DNA from: Melioribacter sp051488665
GTDB lineage: Bacteria > Bacteroidota > Ignavibacteria > Ignavibacteriales > Melioribacteraceae
Assembly: GCF_051488665.1 (NCBI RefSeq)
Contig: NZ_JBPSEG010000001.1
Coordinates: 248,001-312,000, forward strand
DNA: 64,000 bases
Reading direction: 5' to 3'
Part shown: piece after piece, positions 16,401-25,407 of the stretch
Layout of the letters: each line of letters starts with the position of its first letter
Position numbering within the stretch: position 1 is the stretch's first letter
Made by a program: the position numbers and the translations under genes
The notes under the pieces: generated by a model
Seen by the model: the letters and a program-made list of their open reading frames with translations, nothing else
Database searches by the model: none
Told to the model about the DNA's origin: nothing

Positions 16401-18623
16401 CCCTTCAAACGGTGGCGCGCCCGTAAAAGTATGAAAAATTTTATCGTTTACATCTCTTAACATTTCCAGCTGTTCGGGTTTCGAAGGATCGCCGCCGCTG
16501 AAGAACATAAAACTCTTGTTCCAATCGTCATAAGGCTTTGCCAGGTACCGACGATGTTTTTCAAGATAAAAACGCACCTGCTCGTTATTAACAGCGGGAA
16601 TCCTGCCCACAGCCATTTGCGGAATCGGAATGGAATCGTTCCAGATAACAAACCAGTTATCGCTTACCGGGTAACCGTATGACGGGACAATATTTTGTCT
16701 TCTAACAGGCGGGAGAGGTTTGAATTTATTTTTATAGTCGTAGTTAGCGTCGCCAATTAACAATAAATATTCGGGCGGATCGTTTATTTGATTGTAATAA
16801 ATCTCTTGCAAAAATTCTTTTATTGCTTCGGGGAAAGGATAACCGAAAGAATAGAGGTCGTAAATTTCTTCAATCAAAATTACTTTTACTTTTAAATCAT
16901 ATTTGTCTTTCAGAAATTCGCCGTACTCTTGCACAGATTCAGTTAAATCTTCCCGGGTAATAATTATATAGTCCGCCGGCGATTCTTCCGGTAAATTTCC
17001 GAATTTTCTTTCTCCGCAAAAAATCGGTTTTTCAATTTCCCGCTGATTCGCAATAAAATAAGCATCCCCGTTTGCGACAGTATCAAGAAAATAATTAATT
17101 CCTCCTCGATCTTTTATTATATTCATTTTAGAATATACCGGGTGAATTTTGTAGGCAATAAAATTTTCAGAGTCGGATTCGGGATAGAACATAATGGCAT
17201 TTACGCGCCTGTCGATTTCAGCATCCGCTATTATTTTTTTTGTTCCATTAATATGATTTCGCGAATAATATTCAACGTCAACCCAGTCAATCAGTGATTG
17301 ATTGAACGAAGCCCGGGTCGGCAAAGAATAAAGAGAAAGTATATTTCCGGAGCTTTTAACATTATCAAAATCCGCACTTAAATTTACGGTTTGTCTGAAA
17401 TCAAAAGTTGCGGTATCGCCATATTCCAGATCATTGAGAGAGAAGCAAATTCGATGCGCATCGTCGTTCACATCCGCGGAATTACTTATCAGACGAGCCT
17501 CCGCTTTAATTCCTCTTTCGGGAATTAAATCGTTCAAATCCAGATTCAAACTGAATTTACCGTTGCCTCCGATCGCTCTCCACGTCCATACTTTATGCTC
17601 CTGCCAGAACGGCAACTGCGTTCGGGGTTCCGCAGCGTCGTAATACCAGAGAATATTGTCTTCTTCATAATGTTTTTTTGTCAATGAATAATCGATCGTA
17701 TCGACATTTCCTTTTGACTCTATGCTCACGGTATTAACTCTCAGAACATCCTCCGAATTTAAAGATAGCCAGACAATCGTAGTATCGGTATACCTGTTCA
17801 TATAATCGATATAATCTTCTCCTTTGCGCACGACCTTTTTATAATCTTGATGGTTTTTATTTACGTCAGAATAAAATTCGATATAATCTCCTTCGTCAAA
17901 GACGCCGTCGTTTTTATCGTCAACATAAACCGGAACGGGCACGCCGTAATTATAAATCTGAATTTTATCCGACATTATCATAGTTTCTTTCACGCCGATA
18001 TCAAGCAAGTCTTCGTAATATATTCTGTATATTCCTTCCCGGGCTATCTTAAATTTCAGGTAATCGCCGACTCTCCGGCGCCAATTATTTTCTTTGAATG
18101 ATGCCGCTCTCTCAACTGTCGCCCGCTTATTCGTTCTTATTATAAGTTTGACTTTATTAAATTTTTTAACGGAGTTTTTCTTCCATTCGTACTGTTGCAT
18201 ACATACCTGAACGGCGGCATAATAATTCCCGGACAAATAAACAGTGCCCAGATATTTAGTTAATGATACGGGATAAACGTCCGAGTCCGTAATATATGAG
18301 TCATAGACTTGCTCCGTTCTGCGGTACGAAATCACGCTGTCGTTTTCTTGAGATATTAACGGATTAATAATTATGCGGTTTTCTTTACTGAAATCTAATA
18401 TCTGAATATTGATGTCCGATAAAGATTCTTCCGGACTTCTTAACGGCATAAATACGGTTACGTATTTCAAGGAAGGAGCTCCGGGCTTCGACTCGTCAAT
18501 GAAAGTCGATAATTCGTTATCCGGGAAAGAAATTGTAGTGTCGTAATAATTATAATTTCTTTGTGGAAAAATATCGCCTACATACATTACGAATAACAAG
18601 AGAGCTATGATACAACTTTTCAT
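13476..18623 (-). CDS. PorU2-like C25 peptidase/T9SS sortase-type protein with ILEI-like domain and C-terminal sorting domain
   Basis: A 1715-residue surface protein. After a signal peptide (residues 1-20) and a long N-terminal beta region, the gingipain-type C25 domain spans about residues 550-905. The likely catalytic histidine lies in SYIGHSGVQTW (near 777) and the cysteine in DFGCSTGKF (near 811). Beyond it are CARDB-like Ig domains (about 915-1020 and 1390-1500) and, between them, a segment near 1195-1305 that looks like an ILEI/FAM3 domain (CDDGYQSVI, then VGYRDSWCLLGQKGG). The last 95 residues are a T9SS/FlgD-like sorting domain (NYPNPFESETYF ... NGVYLYHAVL). PorU is the T9SS sortase that cuts cargo and attaches it to lipopolysaccharide; this protein is longer than classic PorU and fits the putative PorU2 type. 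It could be a surface protease instead. Confidence 0.82.
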   Translation of the reverse strand: MKSCIIALLLFVMYVGDIFPQRNYNYYDTTISFPDNELSTFIDESKPGAPSLKYVTVFMPLRSPEESLSDINIQILDFSKENRIIINPLISQENDSVISYRRTEQVYDSYITDSDVYPVSLTKYLGTVYLSGNYYAAVQVCMQQYEWKKNSVKKFNKVKLIIRTNKRATVERAASFKENNWRRRVGDYLKFKIAREGIYRIYYEDLLDIGVKETMIMSDKIQIYNYGVPVPVYVDDKNDGVFDEGDYIEFYSDVNKNHQDYKKVVRKGEDYIDYMNRYTDTTIVWLSLNSEDVLRVNTVSIESKGNVDTIDYSLTKKHYEEDNILWYYDAAEPRTQLPFWQEHKVWTWRAIGGNGKFSLNLDLNDLIPERGIKAEARLISNSADVNDDAHRICFSLNDLEYGDTATFDFRQTVNLSADFDNVKSSGNILSLYSLPTRASFNQSLIDWVDVEYYSRNHINGTKKIIADAEIDRRVNAIMFYPESDSENFIAYKIHPVYSKMNIIKDRGGINYFLDTVANGDAYFIANQREIEKPIFCGERKFGNLPEESPADYIIITREDLTESVQEYGEFLKDKYDLKVKVILIEEIYDLYSFGYPFPEAIKEFLQEIYYNQINDPPEYLLLIGDANYDYKNKFKPLPPVRRQNIVPSYGYPVSDNWFVIWNDSIPIPQMAVGRIPAVNNEQVRFYLEKHRRYLAKPYDDWNKSFMFFSGGDPSKPEQLEMLRDVNDKIFHTFTGAPPFEGRGVHFYKTLNPASNFSNMPSDTVEKAIKEGAVIISYIGHSGVQTWDNGILSVNDLMNNYEDRNPLITDFGCSTGKFAEPDIVSFAEEFTNNNENGQAIAYLANSSWGYLSTSLNFPPLFYNFFLSDTISPVGKIFIDAKKKLIEYSGLNDVVKVFCYCSHLFGDPIIKIRLPEKPDLVMGTESFSISSEIIKDNQKSIGVNLKYYNYGKSAEDSYYVKIEHSWSGSTDTIIIRCANYKFRNSLRFDLNVKNRPGKHFLKCILDYNNEIDEYDDSNNSGQTEFYVRPSDVRLLTGSQLYSGFRDTLVFLNPPFVESGKLEIELADNRNFSNAEKLIIPFGNTFTKLILSDKHMNNRIWLRFKNYSDTLWSETYSFAPYGYDWIFAEPLDLTETKFHGLTYDSASKAWSFLDKEKTLKLVSAGQTAGSVASLQIDNVEYFPTTYFWGIVAALLDTADLNVVATKYFLYPSSNSAEELIKFIDTLSSEYYVAMAVCDDGYQSVIGYKGGNPVREAIKKLGSKLIDSVGYRDSWCLLGQKGGNQILEEYQRRYNGLASIVLHKKVSYPSGYLTTPGIVNFSQIHKIYLDSEVDAEALALCKMEDNSFDTLIVDTAVVYDGILNNKKYKSVFFFISSQNKGVQKEFLKYIAADVTLPPELIIRYESVSTNKDTFYAGENALLSFDLVNAGEESAVDFDIEVLIDKKEKLLISVDTIKSGESKTFTQSITTESYNGETEYEILIDPGNTIKEIYEDNNSTTGKFYVRQMDAGQEIAVRIDGREIYDGEYISQTPQIEIELYDYSFRKLNDTSYMKILLNGKPVNYSNDNIQYIFSDNNPKIIVYYNPNLSAGDYLLEVLAYNFYSDSTKLIKSLRFRTDDKPRLLDVYNYPNPFESETYFTFRLTQVPDELKIKIYTVAGRLIKEIVVKGNSLKYDLNRIYWDGRDEDGNFPANGVYLYHAVLYYGDKRISAINKLAILR

Positions 18624-18637
18624 ATTACCCCGTCTGT

Positions 18638-19342
18638 TTACTTTTCGTAACTTAAGTTTTTCATTCTAAAGAGGAATTTCGGGATGCCGACTAGATATCG
18701 CTTTCCGTACTTTCCGGGATTTTCATAAATTCTGTAGAACCATTCCAGCCCGTACTTTTGCATAATTAACGGAGCCCTTCGCGCCGTACCCGTGTAATAG
18801 TCCATAAACGCGCCGCAACAAACAATAATTTTATTTTTAATAAACTTTTTCAATTCAAGCGCCGTATATTCCTGGCGAGGCTGTCCCATACCGATCATAA
18901 CCACATCTGCCCGGTTTAATTCTTCTAATTTTGACGACCAGTCGTATTTGCTGCAATAGCCGCTTGTATAACCCGTTAGTTTTATCGGAGAAATCTTTTT
19001 TCGCAACGATTCGACATTGTAGTTCCCTCCGACAAAGTACATTTTCATTTTCATTTCGTTAAGAATTCCGAGGAATTTTATGAGTGCGTTTGTGAATAAA
19101 ATTCTCTCGCAGCGTATATTTTTGAATAATGCGGACAACCACAACCCCGTGCCGTCCCATACACAAAGGAACTCCCTCGAGATACTTTTAAGATATTCAT
19201 TATCATTATGCAGAAGGTTCACCGTATTTTGATTTATATATGTAATAAGTTTTTCAGTAGAGTTACCGTAAGTTATTGTTCTCAGAAAGAGTTCTTCTTG
19301 AGTTATCAGATTAATCGATTCTTTCCGTATAATTAATTTCAT
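18638..19342 (-). CDS. WecG/TagA/CpsF-family glycosyltransferase
   Basis: A 234-residue transferase of the family that adds ManNAc or a related sugar to undecaprenyl-linked intermediates in wall teichoic acid, enterobacterial antigen or capsule synthesis. The family core is present: VWDGTGLWLSALF, then MYFVGGNYNVESLRKK, VVMIGMGQPRQEY, CCGAFMDYYTGTARRAPLIM and KYGLEWFYRI. Length is typical. It sits 15 bases before the C25 gene and 17 bases after a GT4 gene, in a run of three glycosyltransferases. The location next to a T9SS sortase-type gene is notable because T9SS cargo is attached to a polysaccharide-bearing lipid, but no direct link is proven. Confidence 0.88.
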   Translation of the reverse strand: MKLIIRKESINLITQEELFLRTITYGNSTEKLITYINQNTVNLLHNDNEYLKSISREFLCVWDGTGLWLSALFKNIRCERILFTNALIKFLGILNEMKMKMYFVGGNYNVESLRKKISPIKLTGYTSGYCSKYDWSSKLEELNRADVVMIGMGQPRQEYTALELKKFIKNKIIVCCGAFMDYYTGTARRAPLIMQKYGLEWFYRIYENPGKYGKRYLVGIPKFLFRMKNLSYEK

Positions 19343-19359
19343 TTTTTCCTCTGAAGAAT

Positions 19360-20421
19360 TTACCCGGATTCATAAATTTCCAACAAACATTTTACGTATT
19401 CGTCTGAGGATGTAATTTTCTTAATATCTTTTTGAAGAGAAATACCTGCGCTCCGGCAACTTTCCAGGTTATCTGCGACATAACGGAATAAATTCAGCAG
19501 CTCCGTTTTATTGCCGGCTTTGAACAAAAATCCGTTTTCATTGTCGTTAATAATTTCCGGAATCCCGCCGACGTCCGCAGCAATGACAATTTTACCCCAA
19601 TATCCCGCTTCGAGCAGCGCATAAGGCAGCGCTTCGTTATAGGAAGGATGTACGAGCACATCCGCCAGTCTATAATATTCTTCCGGATATTCCGTATATC
19701 CGACGAAAATCAGCTTGTCGGAGCCATAATACGCCAGGTGTTTATCAATAATATTGCCCGCTAAAATTAGTTTCACATTTTCGTTTACGCCGCTAAACTC
19801 CCGGAATACTTCGCAGAGATAATCAATCCCTTTTTCCCCGCCGATTATTCCCATATAGAGAAATACTATTTCGCCCGGTTTAATATTCAATGACATTCTG
19901 TTCACATGATGTACCGGATAATATTTTTTGTACAACTCCGGATCAATGCAATTATACAGCACATGAATTTTGCAGGACGGCACATCAAAATTTTTCATGA
20001 GATAATCAGCCAGATATTTACACGGCACGATTATCCTGTCCGATTTGAACGAAATATTCCTGAATCCGAATACTTTACTGTGTACCGTAGCGACGGTTTT
20101 CTTAAATCGCTTTCTCAATATGTTTGAAATAAGTTCCGGGTATCTGTGATGACTATGCACAATGTCGATATCGTTATTAACGATTTTACGGCGGAGACTT
20201 TTCAAATTACCGGTTACATTAAAAATATTCTTTATGCCGCTTTCGAATCCGATAATATCGACGTCGATATTTTGCAGAGCAACGTCGTTCATTGCCATAC
20301 GGTTATTTGTCAATAAAGATATTTCGATTCCATGCTTATTCAACGCAAAAAGCAAATGCCTCAAATGGGTATTCGTTCCGCTGGCATAAGCAAAGTACGG
20401 GGCAAAATGCATTACTTTCAT
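19360..20421 (-). CDS. Glycosyltransferase family 4
   Basis: A 353-residue GT-B glycosyltransferase. The acceptor half opens MKVMHFAPYFAYASGTNTHL with an early DIVHSHHRYPELISN. The donor half contains VFLYMGIIGGEKGIDYL, LILAGN and the acid-rich late motif HPSYNEALPYALLEAGYWG, in which the E-x7-E glutamates of this family sit. It starts inside the end of the upstream GT4 gene (ATGA overlap at 20418-20421), so the two are translated together. Likely role is assembly of a surface glycan repeat in the cytoplasm; sugar unknown. Confidence 0.87.
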   Translation of the reverse strand: MKVMHFAPYFAYASGTNTHLRHLLFALNKHGIEISLLTNNRMAMNDVALQNIDVDIIGFESGIKNIFNVTGNLKSLRRKIVNNDIDIVHSHHRYPELISNILRKRFKKTVATVHSKVFGFRNISFKSDRIIVPCKYLADYLMKNFDVPSCKIHVLYNCIDPELYKKYYPVHHVNRMSLNIKPGEIVFLYMGIIGGEKGIDYLCEVFREFSGVNENVKLILAGNIIDKHLAYYGSDKLIFVGYTEYPEEYYRLADVLVHPSYNEALPYALLEAGYWGKIVIAADVGGIPEIINDNENGFLFKAGNKTELLNLFRYVADNLESCRSAGISLQKDIKKITSSDEYVKCLLEIYESG

Positions 20422-21488
20422 CTGATTATCTCTTCATAAAATTCTTTTGTATTACGCGCCGCTTTTTCCCAGGTAAACTGAATAGCCGTTTCCCTTGCGT
20501 TTGCCGATAACAGTTTCAGATTATAATTACCGCAGACAATCTTTTGAATTAATTCGCGCAGCTCCGGCGGACTCTTCGAATGATATTTCAATCCGTTTTT
20601 TCCGTTAGTTATAAATCTCGATACGCCGATAAAATCGGGGACGACAGGCACTACGCCGTACGACATCGCTTCGAGCGTAAAAGTTGAAAAAGTTTCGAAG
20701 AATGGCATTTTAATTACGATGTGCGCTTCCTTAAATAAATCATTCATTTCTTTGCCTTGAATAAAACCCTCATACACAATTATCAGATTTTCCGTTTTTT
20801 GTACAGTTTTTCTTTCGGAGCCGCTTAACACTGTCAGAAGCAATTGAGGTCCTCTTATGTCCGCAAGAATCTCCGTCAGTTGTTTTAATCCTCTGTCATT
20901 ATTTCCGAAGCCTTTATAGAATAATATTCTGAACGCGCTTGCGAAATTTTGTTTCTCATCTTTACTTGAAACAGATTCTACTCCGTTATGAATAAATCTT
21001 ATTTTGGCGCGCCTGATATTATATTTGCTTGTTAGTTTTTCCGCCTGATATTGAGAATAGATTAATAATAAATCGGAAAATTTTATAGCAATACGTTCCA
21101 GCAATAAATCTTTTAATCTGCCGTACGGTTTATCGTTTTTCGATTCTTCAAAGAATAAACCGTGTAATGTCGAAACTATCTTAATGTTCTTCAGTTTAGC
21201 AAAAATAAAAAGGGGGATTTCAAACCTTTCGAGGGTTGTAAAGTGAATCAGGTCGGTTTTGTATTCAAATAACTTTAATGCAATACGTAAAGTTCCGCAT
21301 TTAATAACTCCGGACTCTAACTTTTCGTATCCCGTGAGTTTTTTTAATATGCTTCTGCAATCGAAAAAATACGTAATAAAAATATGTTCGACCCCTTCCG
21401 CAAATATATAATAGCGTAGGGCTCTCGAATATTTAACGGGAGCCGTTACATATTCGTGATAATATCTGCCAATAAAGCATACCCTCAT
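20418..21488 (-). CDS. Glycosyltransferase family 4
   Basis: A 356-residue GT-B enzyme starting MRVCFIGRYYHEYVTAP. The donor-binding half shows FRILFYKGFGNNDRGL and the late motif MPFFETFSTFTLEAMSYG with the conserved glutamates. It overlaps the downstream GT4 by four bases. About 46 bases separate its ATG from the EnvC-like gene, leaving room for a weak promoter, but no clear one is seen. Role in surface polysaccharide synthesis is inferred from family and neighbours. Confidence 0.86.
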   Translation of the reverse strand: MRVCFIGRYYHEYVTAPVKYSRALRYYIFAEGVEHIFITYFFDCRSILKKLTGYEKLESGVIKCGTLRIALKLFEYKTDLIHFTTLERFEIPLFIFAKLKNIKIVSTLHGLFFEESKNDKPYGRLKDLLLERIAIKFSDLLLIYSQYQAEKLTSKYNIRRAKIRFIHNGVESVSSKDEKQNFASAFRILFYKGFGNNDRGLKQLTEILADIRGPQLLLTVLSGSERKTVQKTENLIIVYEGFIQGKEMNDLFKEAHIVIKMPFFETFSTFTLEAMSYGVVPVVPDFIGVSRFITNGKNGLKYHSKSPPELRELIQKIVCGNYNLKLLSANARETAIQFTWEKAARNTKEFYEEIIR

Positions 21489-21534
21489 CTTACCGATGCT
21501 TTAGTGAATGGATAATTATTCGGACAGGATTTGA

Positions 21535-22743
21535 TTATTTTTTAGAGAGCCAGATTTCCGGATTTTGATAATTGCGCGAGTTCCATATTTCGAAATGAAG
21601 AATATTTCCTTCCAGACTTTCGTTTACTTTTCCTATCGCGCTCCCTCCGCTTATTAGCTGCCCCTCTTCGACGTAAATTTCTTTTATATGACCGTATACC
21701 GTTCTGAATTCGTCGCGGTGCGTAACAATAACAACGCTGCCGTAGCCCGGAATCCATTCGATAGCGGAAACTACTCCTTCGGCTACCGCGTAAATATCTG
21801 CGTCTTCCGAAGTCAATATATCCACGCCGTAATTAAGCGTAACAGTATTTAATTTTCTGTTACGGTTTTCGCCGAACTTTCTGACTATTTTGCCCTTCCT
21901 AACCGGCCAAGCAAGGCTTCCTTTGAGGAGCGAGAAATTTTCCATTTTATTATAATCATAATTTTTGCTTAAGTCCAGCATTTTTTCGTTTTCCTTAAGC
22001 ATCAATTCTCTTCTCTGCCGTTCCTCTTCAATCAACCGTGCAATTATATTTTTAATTACAATTTCAGCTTTCTGCTTCGATTCAATTTCCTCGGACAGAT
22101 GTTTTTTATCTTTTTTCAAAGCGGCTATCAATTTTTTCCTTTCGGTTTCCTTACGCGCAAGATTTTCCTGTTCCGCTTTTTTTTCGGCTTTCAATAAAGT
22201 CAACGTTCTTTTTTCTTCTGCAACTTTGTTTTTTAATTTAACCAGATAGTTCTTGCTGTCCCTCAGCGATTTGAGGTCTTTCTTGTTTTGTTCTGTTATG
22301 CTTTTGAAATAACGGTAACGCTTAAGTATTTTCGACGGGGACGACGTATTGAGCAAATATTTAAGATAAGACTTGCCTCTGTATTTATAAATCCAGACAA
22401 TGTATTTAGAATACTTTTCCTGCAATAATTTGATTTTATTTTCAGTGTAAGCGATTTCATTTTCGAGTTCGGCGATTTGCCTTTCTTTATTTTTTTCTTC
22501 TTTGACTATATTGTTAATAATTTTTTGGAGCAGCGTATTTTGACGCGTCAGATTTTCTAAGGCTTGGAGCGATTCTTTTTCTTTTTGCGTTTTTTGGTTT
22601 AATTCCCATTCCAGTTTCGCAATTTCGCTTTTGAGATTTTCCAATTGCTCGTTGCGAAATTTAATGCTGTCCGACGCCTGAGCGTAAACCGAACTATAAA
22701 AAAAAGCTGGTATCAACAAAAATATTTTCAGACAAGTCTTCAC
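21535..22743 (-). CDS. EnvC-like murein hydrolase activator (coiled coil plus degenerate LytM/M23 domain)
   Basis: A 402-residue exported protein: signal peptide (residues 1-22), a long charged coiled coil (about 25-265), and a C-terminal LytM/M23 domain. In active M23 enzymes zinc is held by H-x3-D and by the second H of an HxH motif. Here the first site reads NYGVDI (histidine replaced by asparagine) and the HxH reads NILHFEIW (first histidine replaced by isoleucine), though VYGHI is kept. This is the degenerate state known for EnvC, which activates cell-separation amidases rather than cutting peptidoglycan itself. The GTG start at 22743 overlaps the stop of the DUF4292 gene (GTGA), so it is translationally coupled to it. 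Confidence 0.85.
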   Translation of the reverse strand: MKTCLKIFLLIPAFFYSSVYAQASDSIKFRNEQLENLKSEIAKLEWELNQKTQKEKESLQALENLTRQNTLLQKIINNIVKEEKNKERQIAELENEIAYTENKIKLLQEKYSKYIVWIYKYRGKSYLKYLLNTSSPSKILKRYRYFKSITEQNKKDLKSLRDSKNYLVKLKNKVAEEKRTLTLLKAEKKAEQENLARKETERKKLIAALKKDKKHLSEEIESKQKAEIVIKNIIARLIEEERQRRELMLKENEKMLDLSKNYDYNKMENFSLLKGSLAWPVRKGKIVRKFGENRNRKLNTVTLNYGVDILTSEDADIYAVAEGVVSAIEWIPGYGSVVIVTHRDEFRTVYGHIKEIYVEEGQLISGGSAIGKVNESLEGNILHFEIWNSRNYQNPEIWLSKK

Positions 22744-23519
22744 AACTCTTCATATTTTGTGTCGGGAGGCAATTCAAACAAAATATTCGACGAGCTGTCG
22801 TTAATCGACACTTTTTTATAATTGATCTGTAACGACTGATTATTTTCGGGAAACTTCATCGATACTGTCAAGGGTACGGAAATATTTTCAAATTCTTTAT
22901 AATTATCATACGTTGCTTCGACGATGCTGCGTTTATCCGATTTCCCTATTTTAATTTTATTCACAGTAAAATTTTTTGTATTAATTTCATATTCATTAAT
23001 CGTTCCCGAAGTCGAGTCGATATATTTTACGTACGAGTAATTTTCGTTAAAGACGTAGTCATCCGGTTCGGTTCTTAATTTGTCGGATAAATCGACTCCG
23101 CCTGTAAATGCGTCGATCAACATATCGAACGGCAGGTCAATTTTGAGAGCTTTTTGAATTGCCGCCTCGTCGGTCTTCCCTTTATAAGCCTTTTTATTAA
23201 TAGCGTCGTAAAATAAAAAATTATCGCGCGTAATTAATATTTGCGCCAGTTCGATGCCGAACGGTCCGTAAACATCGACTCTCACGGAATCCGGCTTTTT
23301 TATATTTACCTCGATGCTGCTTTCTATTGTTGAATTTCCGTTTTTAATATTGATCGTGCCGGCTGCGGAAAAAGTTCTAACTTTACGTCGATTTGCTTCG
23401 AGTTTGGTTATCAATCTTTCCGGCGAAAGTATTCTTTCGTTTGAAATTTCTTTCGATGCGCCGCAGCCCGCCAGTAGGGCAGCCAGCGTTAAAGCCGTTA
23501 GAAATTTAATAGCTTTCAA
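22740..23519 (-). CDS. DUF4292 LolB-like lipoprotein
   Basis: A 259-residue lipoprotein with lipobox LAALLAGCGAS (cysteine about residue 19). The body has the LolA/LolB-like half-barrel pattern of DUF4292: FSAAGTINIKNGNSTIESS, then DSVRVDVYGPFGIELAQIL and FLFYDAINKKAY. Members may bind lipid moieties, but no function is established. A TTG start at 23519 overlaps the TPR gene's TGA stop (TTGA), and its own stop overlaps the EnvC-like start. As far as I recall, the TPR / DUF4292 / EnvC order is common in Bacteroidota; I could not check that here. Confidence 0.78.
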   Translation of the reverse strand: MKAIKFLTALTLAALLAGCGASKEISNERILSPERLITKLEANRRKVRTFSAAGTINIKNGNSTIESSIEVNIKKPDSVRVDVYGPFGIELAQILITRDNFLFYDAINKKAYKGKTDEAAIQKALKIDLPFDMLIDAFTGGVDLSDKLRTEPDDYVFNENYSYVKYIDSTSGTINEYEINTKNFTVNKIKIGKSDKRSIVEATYDNYKEFENISVPLTVSMKFPENNQSLQINYKKVSINDSSSNILFELPPDTKYEEL

Positions 23520-25300
23520 ATCTCACCTTTTTCGATTTTTTCTTTAATCTTTTTGTTATTACTGTTAATATCGTAAGCCTTATTCCAATATTCCATGGCT
23601 TTGGTTTTATTTCCCATCATAAAATAAACGTCGCCGAGATGGTCAAGAACAGTGTCGTTGTCCGGTTCGACGCTCAATGATTTTTCAATATATTCTTTTG
23701 CTTTACGATAATCCCCCAAACGGAAATAGATCCATCCAATCGTATCGAGGAATGATGAATTTTCCGGTTCGCTTTCGACTGCTTTCGAAGCCATTTTCAA
23801 CGCTTCGTCCAAACGGATATTTCTTTCGGCGAGCGAATAGGCATAATTGTTCAGCACAATTGCGTTCGAAGAATCCAGTTCGAGTGCGTGCTGATAGAGC
23901 GAATCGGACATTTTATAATTTCCTTCCGACTCATAAATCATCGCCACCGTGCCAATCAAATCGACATTGTCCGGTTGAAGAAGCAGGGCTTTATTCAAAT
24001 AAACGAGAGCTTCGTTATTTTCTTTAAGTTGATTCAACGTATAACCGTAAGCTGATAAAGCCGTTATATCGTCAGGGTTCAAATTGACGGCTCTTTTTAA
24101 ATAAATCTTCGCTTCGGCGTGTTTATTGGTTTGAGACAAAGCGAGTCCGTAAATTAAATTAATCACGAAATCATTCGGGAACTTATCGGCGGCTTCGGAC
24201 ATAAACTCAACAGTCTCGTCATATTTGCGCGAATCAAACAGCAGTCCGCCGGCGCGAATCCAGACCTGTGCATTCCACTCGGCAAGCTTTGCCGCTTTAC
24301 GAAAATATTCGATTGCTACAGAATCGTTGCCTAGCTTCAATTCGATTTCTCCAAGGTATGCGTTTACCTGCCAATCGGACGTATCGCGGTCTATCTTTTG
24401 AAGAAATTTACGGGCTATATAAATATTATTCGAGTCTTTTTCCGCCGCGGCATAAAACAATGTGGCGAGCTGCAGTTTATCAGTCAATCGCAGATTATTT
24501 CGTTCGAATATTTCTTCATAAACGCGCGCAGCTTCTTTCCAATTGTTTTGCTTAATATAGATATTCCCTTTTTGCTGAAGCAGCCCGAAATCATACGGAT
24601 AACTTAAAAGCAACTCGTCGCACAATTTAAATGCCTTTTCGTACTGCTCCGTTTTCGTATATGCGTCGATCAACAATTTCTGCAAATCGAGATTCGAGGG
24701 ATTCAGACGAGACAATTCTTCGAGAGTCTCAACCGTTTCTTTTTGGTTGCCGATTCTTTCGTTTAATTCCGTCAATCTCACCAGGATATGCCATTCGGGC
24801 CCGATCGAGGAGATGAGTTTTTTATAAATCTTTATAGCTTCCAGCGGTTTGTTTTTTTCATAGAGCTGTGCCAGGTTGTAATATGCGTTGATATTGTTCG
24901 GTTCGATTTCAATAATTTTTTTGTATACCGCAGCCGAGGAATCGTCCATGTGCGAAACGTCATAAATCGTCGCCAGAAGGAAAAGGTATTCGGGATTATC
25001 GGGGTCGAGCTCAACAGCCTGTTTGGCGTTTGTTAGCGCAGGAGCAAGACGGTTTATTCTGTATGAATTTTTTGCAATTGCATAATAAATGCCAGCCGAC
25101 TTTTCATATTCAAGCGCCTCTTTATATTTACTGATTGCGTCCCCGTAATTCCCTTTCATTTCGTAAATATTGCCTTCAATAAATTTGCTCAACGCAACCG
25201 AAGAACTATCGAACTGAATCCCGCCGTTCCAATCCTTTACTACTTTTGTAGTACAGGAAACCGACAGAAGAAGCATTAAGAGTATGACTATTTTTTTCAT
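23516..25300 (-). CDS. TPR-repeat lipoprotein
   Basis: A 594-residue lipoprotein (lipobox LLLSVSCTTK, cysteine about residue 16) made almost entirely of tetratricopeptide repeats, roughly a dozen and a half units, many with the A-x3-P pattern such as AVELDPDNPEYLFLLATIY, AVNLNPDDITALSAYG and SLSVEPDNDTVLDHLGD. Such periplasmic TPR proteins act as scaffolds for envelope assembly. It is the first gene of the coupled set with DUF4292 and EnvC. The ATG at 25300 is 107 bases from the divergent ATP-grasp gene. Confidence 0.85.
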   Translation of the reverse strand: MKKIVILLMLLLSVSCTTKVVKDWNGGIQFDSSSVALSKFIEGNIYEMKGNYGDAISKYKEALEYEKSAGIYYAIAKNSYRINRLAPALTNAKQAVELDPDNPEYLFLLATIYDVSHMDDSSAAVYKKIIEIEPNNINAYYNLAQLYEKNKPLEAIKIYKKLISSIGPEWHILVRLTELNERIGNQKETVETLEELSRLNPSNLDLQKLLIDAYTKTEQYEKAFKLCDELLLSYPYDFGLLQQKGNIYIKQNNWKEAARVYEEIFERNNLRLTDKLQLATLFYAAAEKDSNNIYIARKFLQKIDRDTSDWQVNAYLGEIELKLGNDSVAIEYFRKAAKLAEWNAQVWIRAGGLLFDSRKYDETVEFMSEAADKFPNDFVINLIYGLALSQTNKHAEAKIYLKRAVNLNPDDITALSAYGYTLNQLKENNEALVYLNKALLLQPDNVDLIGTVAMIYESEGNYKMSDSLYQHALELDSSNAIVLNNYAYSLAERNIRLDEALKMASKAVESEPENSSFLDTIGWIYFRLGDYRKAKEYIEKSLSVEPDNDTVLDHLGDVYFMMGNKTKAMEYWNKAYDINSNNKKIKEKIEKGEI

Positions 25301-25345
25301 TCTTCCAATTTAATTAAGTAGAGAAATAACCGTGAAAATTATTTT

Positions 25346-25376
25346 TTTGACAAAGATTGTTGATTGTATTGTCAAA
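25346..25376. repeat. 8-bp inverted repeat in the TPR/ATP-grasp divergent gap
   Basis: TTTGACAA (25346-25353) and its exact reverse complement TTGTCAAA (25369-25376) are separated by 15 bases. The left arm contains a good -35 (TTGACA). A second, short stem AGCG/CGCT (25394-25397 and 25404-25407) ends directly at the ATG at 25408. The larger repeat could be an operator; no protein is implied by the sequence. Confidence 0.4.
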
Positions 25377-25407
25377 TTTCTTTTCATATTTTAGCGTCAA
25401 AAACGCT

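Noticed and set aside
1045..25300. A mobile polysaccharide island
   Set aside because: Glycosyltransferases are mixed with housekeeping genes (rsmA, rdgB) and there are no transposases, repeats or tRNA ends; base use looks even by eye.
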